From Nitrososphaerales archaeon (lineage in GTDB: Archaea > Thermoproteota > Nitrososphaeria > Nitrososphaerales > Gagatemarchaeaceae): 39,726 bases of DNA. The stretch covers positions 1-39,726 of the forward strand of contig JASHPA010000176.1 in NCBI GenBank assembly GCA_030038365.1, written 5' to 3'. Positions 29,753 to 38,353 of the stretch are shown here, in pieces. The notes below the pieces were generated by a model. That model made no database searches, was not told the DNA's origin, and saw nothing but the letters and a program-made list of their open reading frames with translations. Each line of letters begins with the position of its first letter. Within the stretch, counting starts at the first letter, position 1. Both the position numbers and the translations under genes were made by a program.

Positions 29753-30524
29753 CTAGGAGGGGTTTCGCCGGCCTCTGTGACAGGCTCTCGTAGAGCCTTA
29801 TGAGCTGCGGCTGGGTAACCCTCGCTCCAGCGAGCATCTCGCCGTCGAGCATCGTCTCGATGCTGGGGCCGTCTCCGACAATCTTCCCCTGTCGCATCAC
29901 GACAATCCGCGGCTGAAGCAACCAGAGGAACTCCACATCATGGGAGACTATGATCATCGTCTTGCCCGTGGAGTGCAGCTCCCTGGCTATGCCGGCGAGC
30001 TTCTCCTTCTGGACCGCGTCCTGGCCGACGGTGGGCTCGTCGAGAATCACGACTTCCGGGTCCCAGGCGAGTATCGACGCCAGTGTGAGCCTCTTCTTCT
30101 CGCCACCGCTCAGGGTGAGCGGAGAAGAGTTGCGATAAGACGAGAGGCCGAAGAACTCGAGCGACGACGTCACCCGCTGGTCTATCAGGGATTGATCGAA
30201 GCCGAAATTCCGGAGCGCGAAGCTCACCTCCTTCTCCACGCTGTCGGAGAACAGCTGGTGGTCCGGGTTCTGGAAGGCGATGCCAACCTTCCTCGCCAGG
30301 GACGCGGTGCTCACGTTACGGGTATCCTGGCCGTCGACCTTCACCGAACCGTTAACAGGCTTCAGCAGTCCGTTGATGTGACGGACGAGCGTGGTCTTAC
30401 CGGCTCCGTTCTCGCCTACTATGCCAACCAGCTCGCCCTTCTCGATCGTGAGGTTCACGTCATCGAGGGCGGTAACCCCCGTCTGATGCACGAACTTTAC
30501 GTCCTTGAACTCTATGAACGTCAA
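29709..30524 (-). CDS. ECF transporter ATPase
   Basis: Walker A 'GENGAGKTT', 'LSGGEKKRLTLASILAWDPEVVILDEPT'. Confidence 0.93.
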   Translation of the reverse strand: MTFIEFKDVKFVHQTGVTALDDVNLTIEKGELVGIVGENGAGKTTLVRHINGLLKPVNGSVKVDGQDTRNVSTASLARKVGIAFQNPDHQLFSDSVEKEVSFALRNFGFDQSLIDQRVTSSLEFFGLSSYRNSSPLTLSGGEKKRLTLASILAWDPEVVILDEPTVGQDAVQKEKLAGIARELHSTGKTMIIVSHDVEFLWLLQPRIVVMRQGKIVGDGPSIETMLDGEMLAGARVTQPQLIRLYESLSQRPAKPLLDVQEASSWLEREAV

Positions 30525-31360
30525 GGCGAGTTCACCTCGTCGGCAAGCTCTTCGGGAGTGAATGGGTAGCCGCGCGGCCCCAGGCCGTCAGCGGTGAGCC
30601 GGTTGTAGAGCTGCGAGACGGGAGGTACCGAGACGCCAAAGGCCTCGGCTCTCGGGTCGCTGAGCACCTGCTGGGGTGTGCCCTCCATCACTTTCTTCCC
30701 GCTGTCCATCACGACGATCCTGTCGGCGAGCTGGGCGAGGAGCTCGAGCCTGTGCTCCACGATGATGAATGTCAGGCCCTCTTCCTCGTTCAGCTTCCGG
30801 ACCAGAGAGACGAGCTCTGAGGCGGTCTGCGGGTCGAGAAGCGAGGTCGGCTCGTCGAGGATTATCAGTCCGGGCCTCATCGCGAGCACACCGGCAAGAG
30901 CCACCCGTTGCTTCTGACCGTCCGAGAGCTCGTGCGGGGCCCGCAGCGCGAGCTGGGTTATCCCTAGGCGTTGCATCACCTCGTCTACCCTCCGCCTCAT
31001 CTCGTCCCGTGGCATCCCGAGGTTCTCCAACCCGAAAGCGATGTCCCTCTCCACGGAGAACATGAATATCTGGTTCTCGGGGTTCTGGAAGAGCAGGCCC
31101 ACCTTCTGGGCGAGCGCCCTCATCGGCGTCTTGTCGACCTGGTCGCCGCCGATGGTTATCGACCCGCTGTACTCTCCGGGGTACATGTGGGGTATCAGGC
31201 CGTTCATGCACCTCAGGAGCGTGGACTTGCCGCACCCGCTCTGACCAGCGAGGACGACGATCTCCCCCTCGCCTATGCCTAGGTCGACGCCGTGGATGGC
31301 CCATCTCTGCGCGTCCAGGTACTTGAACGAGAGATTGCTGACCTCGACGAGATTCTTCAT
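30521..31360 (-). CDS. ECF transporter ATPase
   Basis: Walker A 'GQSGCGKSTLLRCMNGLIPH', 'LSDGQKQRVALAGVLAMRPGLIILDEPTSLLD'. Confidence 0.93.
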   Translation of the reverse strand: MKNLVEVSNLSFKYLDAQRWAIHGVDLGIGEGEIVVLAGQSGCGKSTLLRCMNGLIPHMYPGEYSGSITIGGDQVDKTPMRALAQKVGLLFQNPENQIFMFSVERDIAFGLENLGMPRDEMRRRVDEVMQRLGITQLALRAPHELSDGQKQRVALAGVLAMRPGLIILDEPTSLLDPQTASELVSLVRKLNEEEGLTFIIVEHRLELLAQLADRIVVMDSGKKVMEGTPQQVLSDPRAEAFGVSVPPVSQLYNRLTADGLGPRGYPFTPEELADEVNSP

Positions 31361-31528
31361 ACGCTGTGACCACTATGGTTTCCGCGGGGCGGGACAGCGC
31401 GCCCCCTCGTTAATTGATGATAACTGTTTGGAGCGGGGCAATGCGTCCGCTCGCTCCCGCCGGAGTGATTACTAAATATTTGGTTGCTACTAAATTCTTA
31501 TTAGACCCGTCTATGGGCCGCTAGGATC

Positions 31529-32227
31529 GTGGCAAACAGCATGCGCGCAGGGAGGATAGACAGCGTCTCCCTTGCGGGGATGGCAATATTCGGTGCGCTC
31601 GCGGTCGTCCTGACGACCGTTTCCCAGTCCTTGGGTCTGAACTTCCCGCTTCTGCCGTATCTTCAGTTCGACCTCGGGGAGATAGCGATATTCCTGGCAT
31701 TCTTCATCTTCGGCCCCGTCCCCGCGATAGTCGCGTCGTTCGTCGAGTTCGGGACGCTGATGGTCGTCGGTGAGAACGTGCCCATCGGACCTCCCCTCAA
31801 ACTGATTTCTGTGCTGTCCTCGCTCTTAGGGATATGGGTAGGGACGGTGCTCGCCTCGAGAGTAAAGAATCCGACGGTCGGAAGGGCGACGGGCGTCGGA
31901 ACATTTGTTGGAATCCTGGCCAGGATCGGGGCTACGACGGTCGCCAACTTTTACCTCATCGTCGTCCTGAGCAGCTACTTCACGTACTACTCGCTCTCCG
32001 CGATACTGGACTACTACGGGCACTATCTTTCGGCGTTCGGGATAAACTCGTCCAACGGACTCGAGATAATCCTCGGAGTTACGGCCATCTTCAACGCGCT
32101 CCAGCTGCTTTTTGCATGTGGAGTCTCGGTGATCATCATAAGACTTCCACAGATACGCATGGTCAGGGCAGCGGGGCGTGGACTCTGGATCTCTTCGTAT
32201 ATTCAGAGGAAGACCGAACTCAAGTAA
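31529..32227 (+). CDS. ECF transporter substrate-binding (S) component, RibU-like
   Basis: 'LPYLQFDLGEIAIFLAFFIFGPVPAIVASFVEFG' resembles the RibU N-terminal motif; divergent from ecfAAT; GTG start. Confidence 0.75.
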   Translation: MANSMRAGRIDSVSLAGMAIFGALAVVLTTVSQSLGLNFPLLPYLQFDLGEIAIFLAFFIFGPVPAIVASFVEFGTLMVVGENVPIGPPLKLISVLSSLLGIWVGTVLASRVKNPTVGRATGVGTFVGILARIGATTVANFYLIVVLSSYFTYYSLSAILDYYGHYLSAFGINSSNGLEIILGVTAIFNALQLLFACGVSVIIIRLPQIRMVRAAGRGLWISSYIQRKTELK

Positions 32228-33218
32228 TCTCGACAGGCTTTTCCTTCAGCAGCTCACCCATCATCGCCAAGAACCGGGAGAGCGTGCTCGCCTCGTCTCC
32301 AGAGGTCAGTGTGAACGAGGCGGCGGTGGGGTGCCCTCCTCCGTAACCGCGTCCTTTCGAGATGGCTTCCGCGATGTCGGTCCCGAGATGGATCCTGGTC
32401 TCGGTCTGGAACCTCTGGTGGGCCCGCAGGCTCCCCTTCACTTCGGAGTCCACCTCGCCCACGACGAGTGCCACATCGGCACCGAGTTGCGTGAGGCTTC
32501 TCGCAACGTTCGCTTGGAACGAGCCGACCGTGCTGACTGCTATCACCCAGCTCTTGGCCCTGTAGATCCTGGACCTCTTCGCAGCCTTGAGCTTAGCTAT
32601 GACCTCGCCGTAGTCGGGGGAGGAGCGCAGGCATGCCCTGGCCTCGTCGAGGTTGGCTCCCACGTCCACCAGGTCGAGCACCGCCCTGAGAGTTCGCGGG
32701 CTTGCTATCGAGAGGTACTGCGAATCGAAGAGGATGGCGACAAGGAGGGCCTGCGCGACCTTGGGTTCCAGCGCCACTCCGAGCTGCTTCGAGACACCGT
32801 AGACGAGCTCTGCCGCCGACGAGGAACTCGTGTCTATCAGCGCCTGGTCGTAGGGCGAGTGATCCTGCGGTGGGTGGTGGTCTATCAGGACCTTTACGCC
32901 GGAGCTGCTGCGCAGCTTCTCCGCCCAGTCGCCTAGCAGCTCGAGATGGCCGATGTCGACCGCGATTATGAGGTCGTAGTCCTCCCGGTGTTCTGGTGGT
33001 GGGTGGGAGAATGACTCCGCGAGCTTCTTGGTGAGCATACTCATCCCATCAGGAATGATGATCGAGACGCGCGCGTCGGGCATGATCTTGCCTAAGATGA
33101 ACGAGATAGCATATGCAGAAAGGTATGTGTCGGCGTCGGCGTGCCTGTGACAGAGGATGGCTACGCTCTTGACACTCTTCGTTTCAGGGAGGACAAAGGC
33201 CATTCTATCGATGGGCAC
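32220..33218 (-). CDS. DHH/DHHA1-family phosphoesterase (RecJ/NrnA-like)
   Basis: 'ILCHRHADADTYLSAYAI', 'DLIIAVDIGHLE', 'VLIDHHPPQ', C-terminal 'GRGYGGGHPTAASF'. Confidence 0.92.
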   Translation of the reverse strand: MPIDRMAFVLPETKSVKSVAILCHRHADADTYLSAYAISFILGKIMPDARVSIIIPDGMSMLTKKLAESFSHPPPEHREDYDLIIAVDIGHLELLGDWAEKLRSSSGVKVLIDHHPPQDHSPYDQALIDTSSSSAAELVYGVSKQLGVALEPKVAQALLVAILFDSQYLSIASPRTLRAVLDLVDVGANLDEARACLRSSPDYGEVIAKLKAAKRSRIYRAKSWVIAVSTVGSFQANVARSLTQLGADVALVVGEVDSEVKGSLRAHQRFQTETRIHLGTDIAEAISKGRGYGGGHPTAASFTLTSGDEASTLSRFLAMMGELLKEKPVEIT

Positions 33219-33261
33219 GTCGCCGCTAGTTTCGGGGCGCCCTTTAACCTGAGTCGTCCGC

Positions 33262-33639
33262 CTAGGACTGCGGACCAGGCGTGGCGCCCTGTGTCCGTCC
33301 CTTGATCATGTCGTCGATCTTGACCTGGAGCTCCTTGATGTTGTCCTTGAGCCTCGCCTGCTGCTTGTTGAGGACGAGAGTCCGAGTGTTGGAGATGTCC
33401 TTCTTCTCCTCCAGCTCCTTCGTCATCTCCTCCTTAGTCACTTTGACAAGAAGGCTTCCGATGTACTTGTAGATCTGCTCTCCTTCCTGGACCTTCGCAA
33501 GCTCCTCCAGCGTCTTCTCGGCGTCTGCGAGCTCCGCCTCGGTCTGCTGTTTCTGTATCGTCACCGATTGCAGGTTCTGCTGCAGACCCTCCAGCCGGGT
33601 CAGCTGCTCCCTCAACCAAGGGGGTATCTCTTGACTCAA
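33262..33639 (-). CDS. pfdB: Prefoldin beta subunit
   Basis: 'LEGLQQNLQSVTIQKQQTEAELADAEKTLEELAKVQEGEQIYKYIGSLLVKVTKEE'. Confidence 0.92.
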   Translation of the reverse strand: MSQEIPPWLREQLTRLEGLQQNLQSVTIQKQQTEAELADAEKTLEELAKVQEGEQIYKYIGSLLVKVTKEEMTKELEEKKDISNTRTLVLNKQQARLKDNIKELQVKIDDMIKGRTQGATPGPQS

Positions 33640-33663
33640 GTTGTGCGAACGGCGCTCCCCTGA

Positions 33664-33858
33664 CTACTTAAAGCCTTTCGGAATTTTCTGTACCGCCTTT
33701 ATCGCGTCGCTCGCCTTCTTCAGTTCCACCGTCGCTGTCGCAGCGTCGGTCGCCGTGATAGAGTGCGAGAGCACCCCGTCTGAGAGCTCAGAACCTGGGA
33801 GTTTCTTGTGGAGGGATGCGAGCTCGACGGGCGTCCCCTCGAGCCTTACGTTTATCGT
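33664..33858 (-). CDS. Small Pcc1-like ORF (possible KEOPS subunit), no canonical start codon
   Basis: Hand translation: (ACG)INVRLEGTPVELASLHKKLPGSELSDGVLSHSITATDAATATVELKKASDAIKAVQKIPKGFK*; 'ITATD...IKAV' resembles the Pcc1 C-terminal half; position next to prefoldin beta/L37Ae. Confidence 0.45.
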   Translation of the reverse strand, partial: TINVRLEGTPVELASLHKKLPGSELSDGVLSHSITATDAATATVELKKASDAIKAVQKIPKGFK

Positions 33859-33874
33859 GACAGACCTGATGGGC

Positions 33875-34096
33875 TTATGCGCTCTTCGACTGGGCGACGT
33901 CGTACGCCCCTCCGGCCACTGTGAAGCCGCAGGTCTTGCAGGTCCATACGCCGGTGGACACTCTGGCCAGTTTCATGCTCGAGCAAGAAGGGCACTCCTT
34001 CTTCGCCTTGAGGAGGCGATGTACGTTTGAGTACCGCTTCCTGACGGTGCCGCCGTACTTGGCTCCCAGGCCGCGCTCGGACTTCGACCTAGGCGT
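33875..34096 (-). CDS. rpl37ae: Ribosomal protein L37Ae (eL43), apparently initiated at ACG
   Basis: Hand translation: (ACG)PRSKSERGLGAKYGGTVRKRYSNVHRLLKAKKECPSCSSMKLARVSTGVWTCKTCGFTVAGGAYDVAQSKSA*; no ATG/GTG/TTG between in-frame upstream stop and conserved N-terminus; GGGAGG about 9 nt upstream of ACG. Confidence 0.9.
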   Translation of the reverse strand, partial: TPRSKSERGLGAKYGGTVRKRYSNVHRLLKAKKECPSCSSMKLARVSTGVWTCKTCGFTVAGGAYDVAQSKSA

Positions 34097-34904
34097 GTCC
34101 GGTGGCCTCCCTGATTATGGCCCTGATGTCGTTCCCCCTGTTGAGTGCCCAGTCGGCCGCGGTGAGAATCTGCTCTGGGTTCAGGGCGCCCGGTTCTCCC
34201 TTCTGTCCGGCGCAGATGTGCCCCTGCCCGTCCGTCGTCAGGGTTATCCTCGCGTCCATGACTGCCTCTTCCTCGGAAGTCGGGTCGGCGACAAGCGTGT
34301 TGCCTATGCTGGCCATGGTGAGCGACACCGGGATCTTCTCCACCGGTAACGGGCTCATCTCGCCCGTGTTCTTGACGCTGTCGCCGTCCATGACGAACTT
34401 GGGCATCTTGGCTGTCAGCAGGGCCGAGACGACCGCATAGCTGGTAGCATCGAAGAGGTTACCGTCGACGTTGAGGACGTTCACGTCAGCGAAGACCGCG
34501 TAGACCCACTTGCCTTCCTTGATGACCAACGTGCTCATGTCGATCATCTCGGACTCCCTGACGCCTCTGTCCACGACCCTCGCGAGTTCTATGGCACCTT
34601 CGTCAGGGGGACCGGCTTCCAGGTTGGCCGCAGCGAGCGGCAGGACCTCAGCGCCGCATATCAGCAGACCCTTGTCTGGCGTGTCGGGGAACGGGGCTCC
34701 TTTGTCTATCTTCACCCCGGCGATGACCTGAGTATTCCCGAGGTTGACCAACGCTGAGCCGTTGGCTTTCTCGATGACGCCCGTCTGGATTTCGAGCTTC
34801 CTGACCTGGTCGAGGCGCCTTCCGTCGAGCCTCGTACCCTTCGCCAGCAGCTCTAGGAGCTGTGCCTTCCTCAGTGTCTCGACTACGTATGATTTCCCTG
34901 GCAT
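34089..34904 (-). CDS. rrp42: Exosome complex protein Rrp42
   Basis: 'GTRLDGRRLDQVRKLEIQTGVIEKANGSALVNLGNTQVIAGVKI' RNase PH fold. Confidence 0.95.
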   Translation of the reverse strand: MPGKSYVVETLRKAQLLELLAKGTRLDGRRLDQVRKLEIQTGVIEKANGSALVNLGNTQVIAGVKIDKGAPFPDTPDKGLLICGAEVLPLAAANLEAGPPDEGAIELARVVDRGVRESEMIDMSTLVIKEGKWVYAVFADVNVLNVDGNLFDATSYAVVSALLTAKMPKFVMDGDSVKNTGEMSPLPVEKIPVSLTMASIGNTLVADPTSEEEAVMDARITLTTDGQGHICAGQKGEPGALNPEQILTAADWALNRGNDIRAIIREATGHA

Positions 34905-34906
34905 CT

Positions 34907-35659
34907 CTACTCGCCTATCTCTTCGGCCGTTGCTTCTGCCGTCGAACCCGCAAAGTACTTCTTAAGCAGCGCCTCTCTCTGGAGCTCATAGACCTTCTTC
35001 GCGCCTCCTGTCGCCATCTCGATTGCCTGCTTGAATTCCTCCGAGGTGAAGAGGCCGTCCAGCTGCAGGAGTGTCACGACGCCGAAGTTCGGCATCATTG
35101 CGAACGGCATGTCGCCCGAGCCTTCCTTGTCCTCCGTGTCGTTCAGGTCGAGGACCACCTTTCCGTCGACCTTGCCGACGGCGCACCCGACGACGAGATC
35201 GCGCATGTTGATCCCTGCATCAGCCAAGGCCAGCGAAGCCGCTGTTATGCCTGCGACCCGCGAGCCACCGTCTGACTGGAGTACCTCAACGTAGATCTGT
35301 ATCGCCGTACGCGGATAGTCCTCTAAGATAAGAGCGGGTTGTATGGCTTCCCTGATCACCTTCGAAATCTCAATCTCCCTCCTGGACGGAGCAGGATTCT
35401 TCCTCTCTTCAACCGAAAAGGGTGCCATGTGGTATCTGCACTTGAGAACCGCACGGTCGGGGAGGAGCATGTGCTTCGGATGCATCTCTTTCGGACCATA
35501 GACAGCAGCCATTATCTTGTTCTTCCCGAACTCGATGTAGGCCGAGCCGTCTGCATTATTCAGGGTACCCACCTCAATCTTGATGGGCCTCAGCTCGTCC
35601 CATCTGCGGCCATCTGTGCGCAGACCGTTTTCATCGATCAGCTTTCTTTTTTCTTCCAA
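34907..35659 (-). CDS. rrp41: Exosome complex exonuclease Rrp41
   Basis: '[52 protein letters not shown]'. Confidence 0.96.
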   Translation of the reverse strand: MEEKRKLIDENGLRTDGRRWDELRPIKIEVGTLNNADGSAYIEFGKNKIMAAVYGPKEMHPKHMLLPDRAVLKCRYHMAPFSVEERKNPAPSRREIEISKVIREAIQPALILEDYPRTAIQIYVEVLQSDGGSRVAGITAASLALADAGINMRDLVVGCAVGKVDGKVVLDLNDTEDKEGSGDMPFAMMPNFGVVTLLQLDGLFTSEEFKQAIEMATGGAKKVYELQREALLKKYFAGSTAEATAEEIGE

Positions 35660-35661
35660 TT

Positions 35662-36336
35662 CTATGCACCACTACTGAGAAAAGCCTCGACCTTCTGCGT
35701 GAGGTCGGCCATGTGAGCCTCTTGCTCGATTAGCTCCACAGCCTTGACCGCCTTGAGGACGCCCTCCGGGGGCCCTGCCAGTACGACGAGTCCGTTCTGA
35801 CCTACCCGGATATCGCAATGCGTCATGTTACCGATCATCTTGACCATGTAGCCTTTCTTGCCGATCAGGCGGGGAACCTTCGTGGGAGATATCCTGACGA
35901 GCTCTCCGCGGGGAATCTTCCCGAACCCTGGCCCGCGTATCGAAAGCTGCGGATCCCTGGACCTGTCGAAGGCTTCAATCTTCGCAAGAAGGAGGTCCCC
36001 AATCGCGAAGCGCGAGTTCAGGTCATGGGTGGCCGGAGAAAAGTCCCGGCCAAAGACGAACTGCGCGGGCAGGTATCCTAAGAAGCATGAGTTGATGTCT
36101 ATCTCCCAGCCGTACCCCGTAGTGTTCACGACCTTTCCGACAATCTGGTCCTCCACTCGCGGGATGTATGAGCCCGAAAGCGGGATGACCTTCGCGTCGC
36201 TCCTGATGACCTCTGCAAGGCCGACCCGGAGCGCAATCAGGTCGTTACCCCTGCGCTCGACAAAGCTTCCAGGCCTATAGTCCCCGCTGGCTATCACGTC
36301 TCCGGGGATTACCTGCTTTCTGATTATCTCTGGCAT
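35662..36336 (-). CDS. rrp4: Exosome RNA-binding protein Rrp4
   Basis: '[16 protein letters not shown]', S1 then KH '[18 protein letters not shown]'. Confidence 0.95.
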   Translation of the reverse strand: MPEIIRKQVIPGDVIASGDYRPGSFVERRGNDLIALRVGLAEVIRSDAKVIPLSGSYIPRVEDQIVGKVVNTTGYGWEIDINSCFLGYLPAQFVFGRDFSPATHDLNSRFAIGDLLLAKIEAFDRSRDPQLSIRGPGFGKIPRGELVRISPTKVPRLIGKKGYMVKMIGNMTHCDIRVGQNGLVVLAGPPEGVLKAVKAVELIEQEAHMADLTQKVEAFLSSGA

Positions 36337-36337
36337 C

Positions 36338-37027
36338 TCACTTCACCAATGTCACCTGTGCCGACCCTTTGGTGACCGCGCCCAACCTGTCCAGAAGACT
36401 TGGTTGCGAAGCGGCAGGCACTTCTAGCACTACGGACAGTCCACCGTCCTGCCCCCACTCCTCTTTAAGTATCTCGCCGAATCCCTTGAGGACACCTATC
36501 GCCTGGCCCGAGTACTGGGCGGGTGTGCGTACTGCAAGCTTCACCCTCTCTGACCTTAGCGGGATTATCGTCCTGATCTCCTCAATGACGGACTTGGCCT
36601 GTTCGCTCACGTCCTTGAATGGGTCTATCGAGACGCGCGCTTCCTGCATCGCCTGCTCCACCCTCACCGGGGGGTGAGGCAGGTGGGTCTTGGGGTCGAC
36701 GTAGTTCTTAGAGATGATGTTGACGATCTGCCTCCTCTTCTCCTCGGTCAGCCTCACCCGCTGCTCCTGGGTGAGCTGGAGCTCGCCCCTCTTGAGGACC
36801 TCCAGAGCAGCCTTGGCGTGGTCTTCCGTCTTGAAGTGCTTCTTGAGCTTGTCAGCCGAAGCGCGCAGACCCTTGGAGGAGTCCGCGAAGACCTCGTCTA
36901 TCGCGAGGACCTGGCTAGGTTCGACCTGCTTTCCCATCTTGAAATTGAGAGCGGGGTCCGGATAGACAAGGACCTCGTACCTTTCCCCCTCAATCGTTAG
37001 ACGCACGTTTGTGAACTTGGTGCTCAT
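36338..37027 (-). CDS. SBDS ribosome maturation protein
   Basis: 'GERYEVLVYPDPALNFK...LAIDEVFADSSKG..A...LKKHFKTEDHAKAALEVLKRGELQLTQEQR'. Confidence 0.95.
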   Translation of the reverse strand: MSTKFTNVRLTIEGERYEVLVYPDPALNFKMGKQVEPSQVLAIDEVFADSSKGLRASADKLKKHFKTEDHAKAALEVLKRGELQLTQEQRVRLTEEKRRQIVNIISKNYVDPKTHLPHPPVRVEQAMQEARVSIDPFKDVSEQAKSVIEEIRTIIPLRSERVKLAVRTPAQYSGQAIGVLKGFGEILKEEWGQDGGLSVVLEVPAASQPSLLDRLGAVTKGSAQVTLVK

Positions 37028-37044
37028 TACCCTGCATCGCGCGG

Positions 37045-37794
37045 CTACGCGCCTTTCGCAGGTGACTTGTCGCTACGGGTCTTGGCGCCTGCAGCGTGCT
37101 TGGCTATCTCATCCTCCGTCAGTCTGCGCATCATTTTGGTCTCCGTCTCGACGACGGCAGTCTTGATGTGGGAGGTTCCCTGCTTGTCCTCACTGACGAG
37201 GTAGATGCATTCTATCGCGAGCGTTATCCCGTCCTCGAGGCTGATGTTGGGGTCGTAGTTCTTCTCGAGGTATTCGTTGACCTGGTCGCTGCCTGCCCCG
37301 ATGGCGATCGCGTCGAAGCTGAGGTATGCTCCAGTCGGGTCGGTGAGATAGACCACCGGTCCTCTGTTCTCGTCGACGCCGGCTATGATTAGCGACACAC
37401 CAAAGGGCCTTACTCCGGCATACTGGGTGTACTGCTGGTTCAGGTCCGCTATCCTCTTGGCGACCGTCTCGATGTCGACGGGCTCATCGTAGACGAGCTT
37501 GTTGCTCTGGGCGATGACCCTGGCGTTGTCGACTTGGATCCTGGCGTCGGGAATGTAACCTGCTCCGACAGCGCCGATGTGGTCGTCGATCTGGAACATC
37601 TTGACCACCGAGTAGCCGCTCTGGAGCTTCCTGCCTCTCTCCTCCACCGCGAGGACGACGCCTTCGTTCGTCCTTACTCCTACGGCGAGGCTCCCGCGCC
37701 TCACCGTCTCGAGAGCGTACTCAACCTGATACAGCCTTCCGTCGGGCGAGAATATCGTAATCGCCCTGTCATAACCAGCAGAGGGTGCGAACAT
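37045..37794 (-). CDS. psmA: Proteasome alpha subunit
   Basis: 'AGYDRAITIFSPDGRLYQVEYALETVRRGSLAVGVR'. Confidence 0.97.
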   Translation of the reverse strand: MFAPSAGYDRAITIFSPDGRLYQVEYALETVRRGSLAVGVRTNEGVVLAVEERGRKLQSGYSVVKMFQIDDHIGAVGAGYIPDARIQVDNARVIAQSNKLVYDEPVDIETVAKRIADLNQQYTQYAGVRPFGVSLIIAGVDENRGPVVYLTDPTGAYLSFDAIAIGAGSDQVNEYLEKNYDPNISLEDGITLAIECIYLVSEDKQGTSHIKTAVVETETKMMRRLTEDEIAKHAAGAKTRSDKSPAKGA

Positions 37795-37912
37795 ATTTCC
37801 TAGTCTCCTTTTGTTTCGAGAAGGAGCCTTTCTGGGTCATTTTAAAGCATTCTATCAAAAAGACCCGGTTGCAAAGCCGTTTTATGTCTCGGCTACGGCT
37901 CCCGGATTCATC

Positions 37913-38314
37913 TTGCCCGTCAAGAGCGCCGTCGTCAGGCGCGAAGTGATCAACAGCGTGTTGACGTACTCCAAGGCGGCTCATCCCAGAGAGGGAATTC
38001 TGCTGCTTCGAGGGAGCAGCAAGAAAGGGGTCCTTCATATCGATTCGGTCGCGATCCCACCGATGGCGACACACGGCCAGAGTTTCTCGAGCTTCAACTG
38101 GTACATGGTCCCGATGGACCTCAGCTTCGTCGGGGTCGCGCACTCCCACCCCTCAGGGTACGCGGTTCCCTCACAACAGGACATGCTGCACATGATGGGG
38201 AGAGTAATGATGATCGCCGGGTTCCCCTATGAGGACTCGAGCTGCGTGAAGATTTACAACTCGCGCGGCGACCCGGTAAGCTATGCCATCGATGATTCGC
38301 CGCAGCAATCTTAA
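37913..38314 (+). CDS. JAMM/MPN-domain metalloprotease (Rpn11-like fold)
   Basis: Zinc motif 'FVGVAHSHPSGYAVPSQQD' (H-x-HPxG-x6-S-x2-D); TTG 37913 lies 32 nt after TTTAT; longer ORF from 37811 possible. Confidence 0.85.
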   Translation: MPVKSAVVRREVINSVLTYSKAAHPREGILLLRGSSKKGVLHIDSVAIPPMATHGQSFSSFNWYMVPMDLSFVGVAHSHPSGYAVPSQQDMLHMMGRVMMIAGFPYEDSSCVKIYNSRGDPVSYAIDDSPQQS

Positions 38315-38353
38315 ATACAAAAATCGGAGGTCGGGGAATCAGGTGCTCTAACT

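Noticed and set aside
31361-31528. Possible riboswitch upstream of ECF genes
   Set aside because: The structured GC-rich segment lies mostly upstream of the inferred TSS of the S gene, and no known riboswitch consensus is recognisable.
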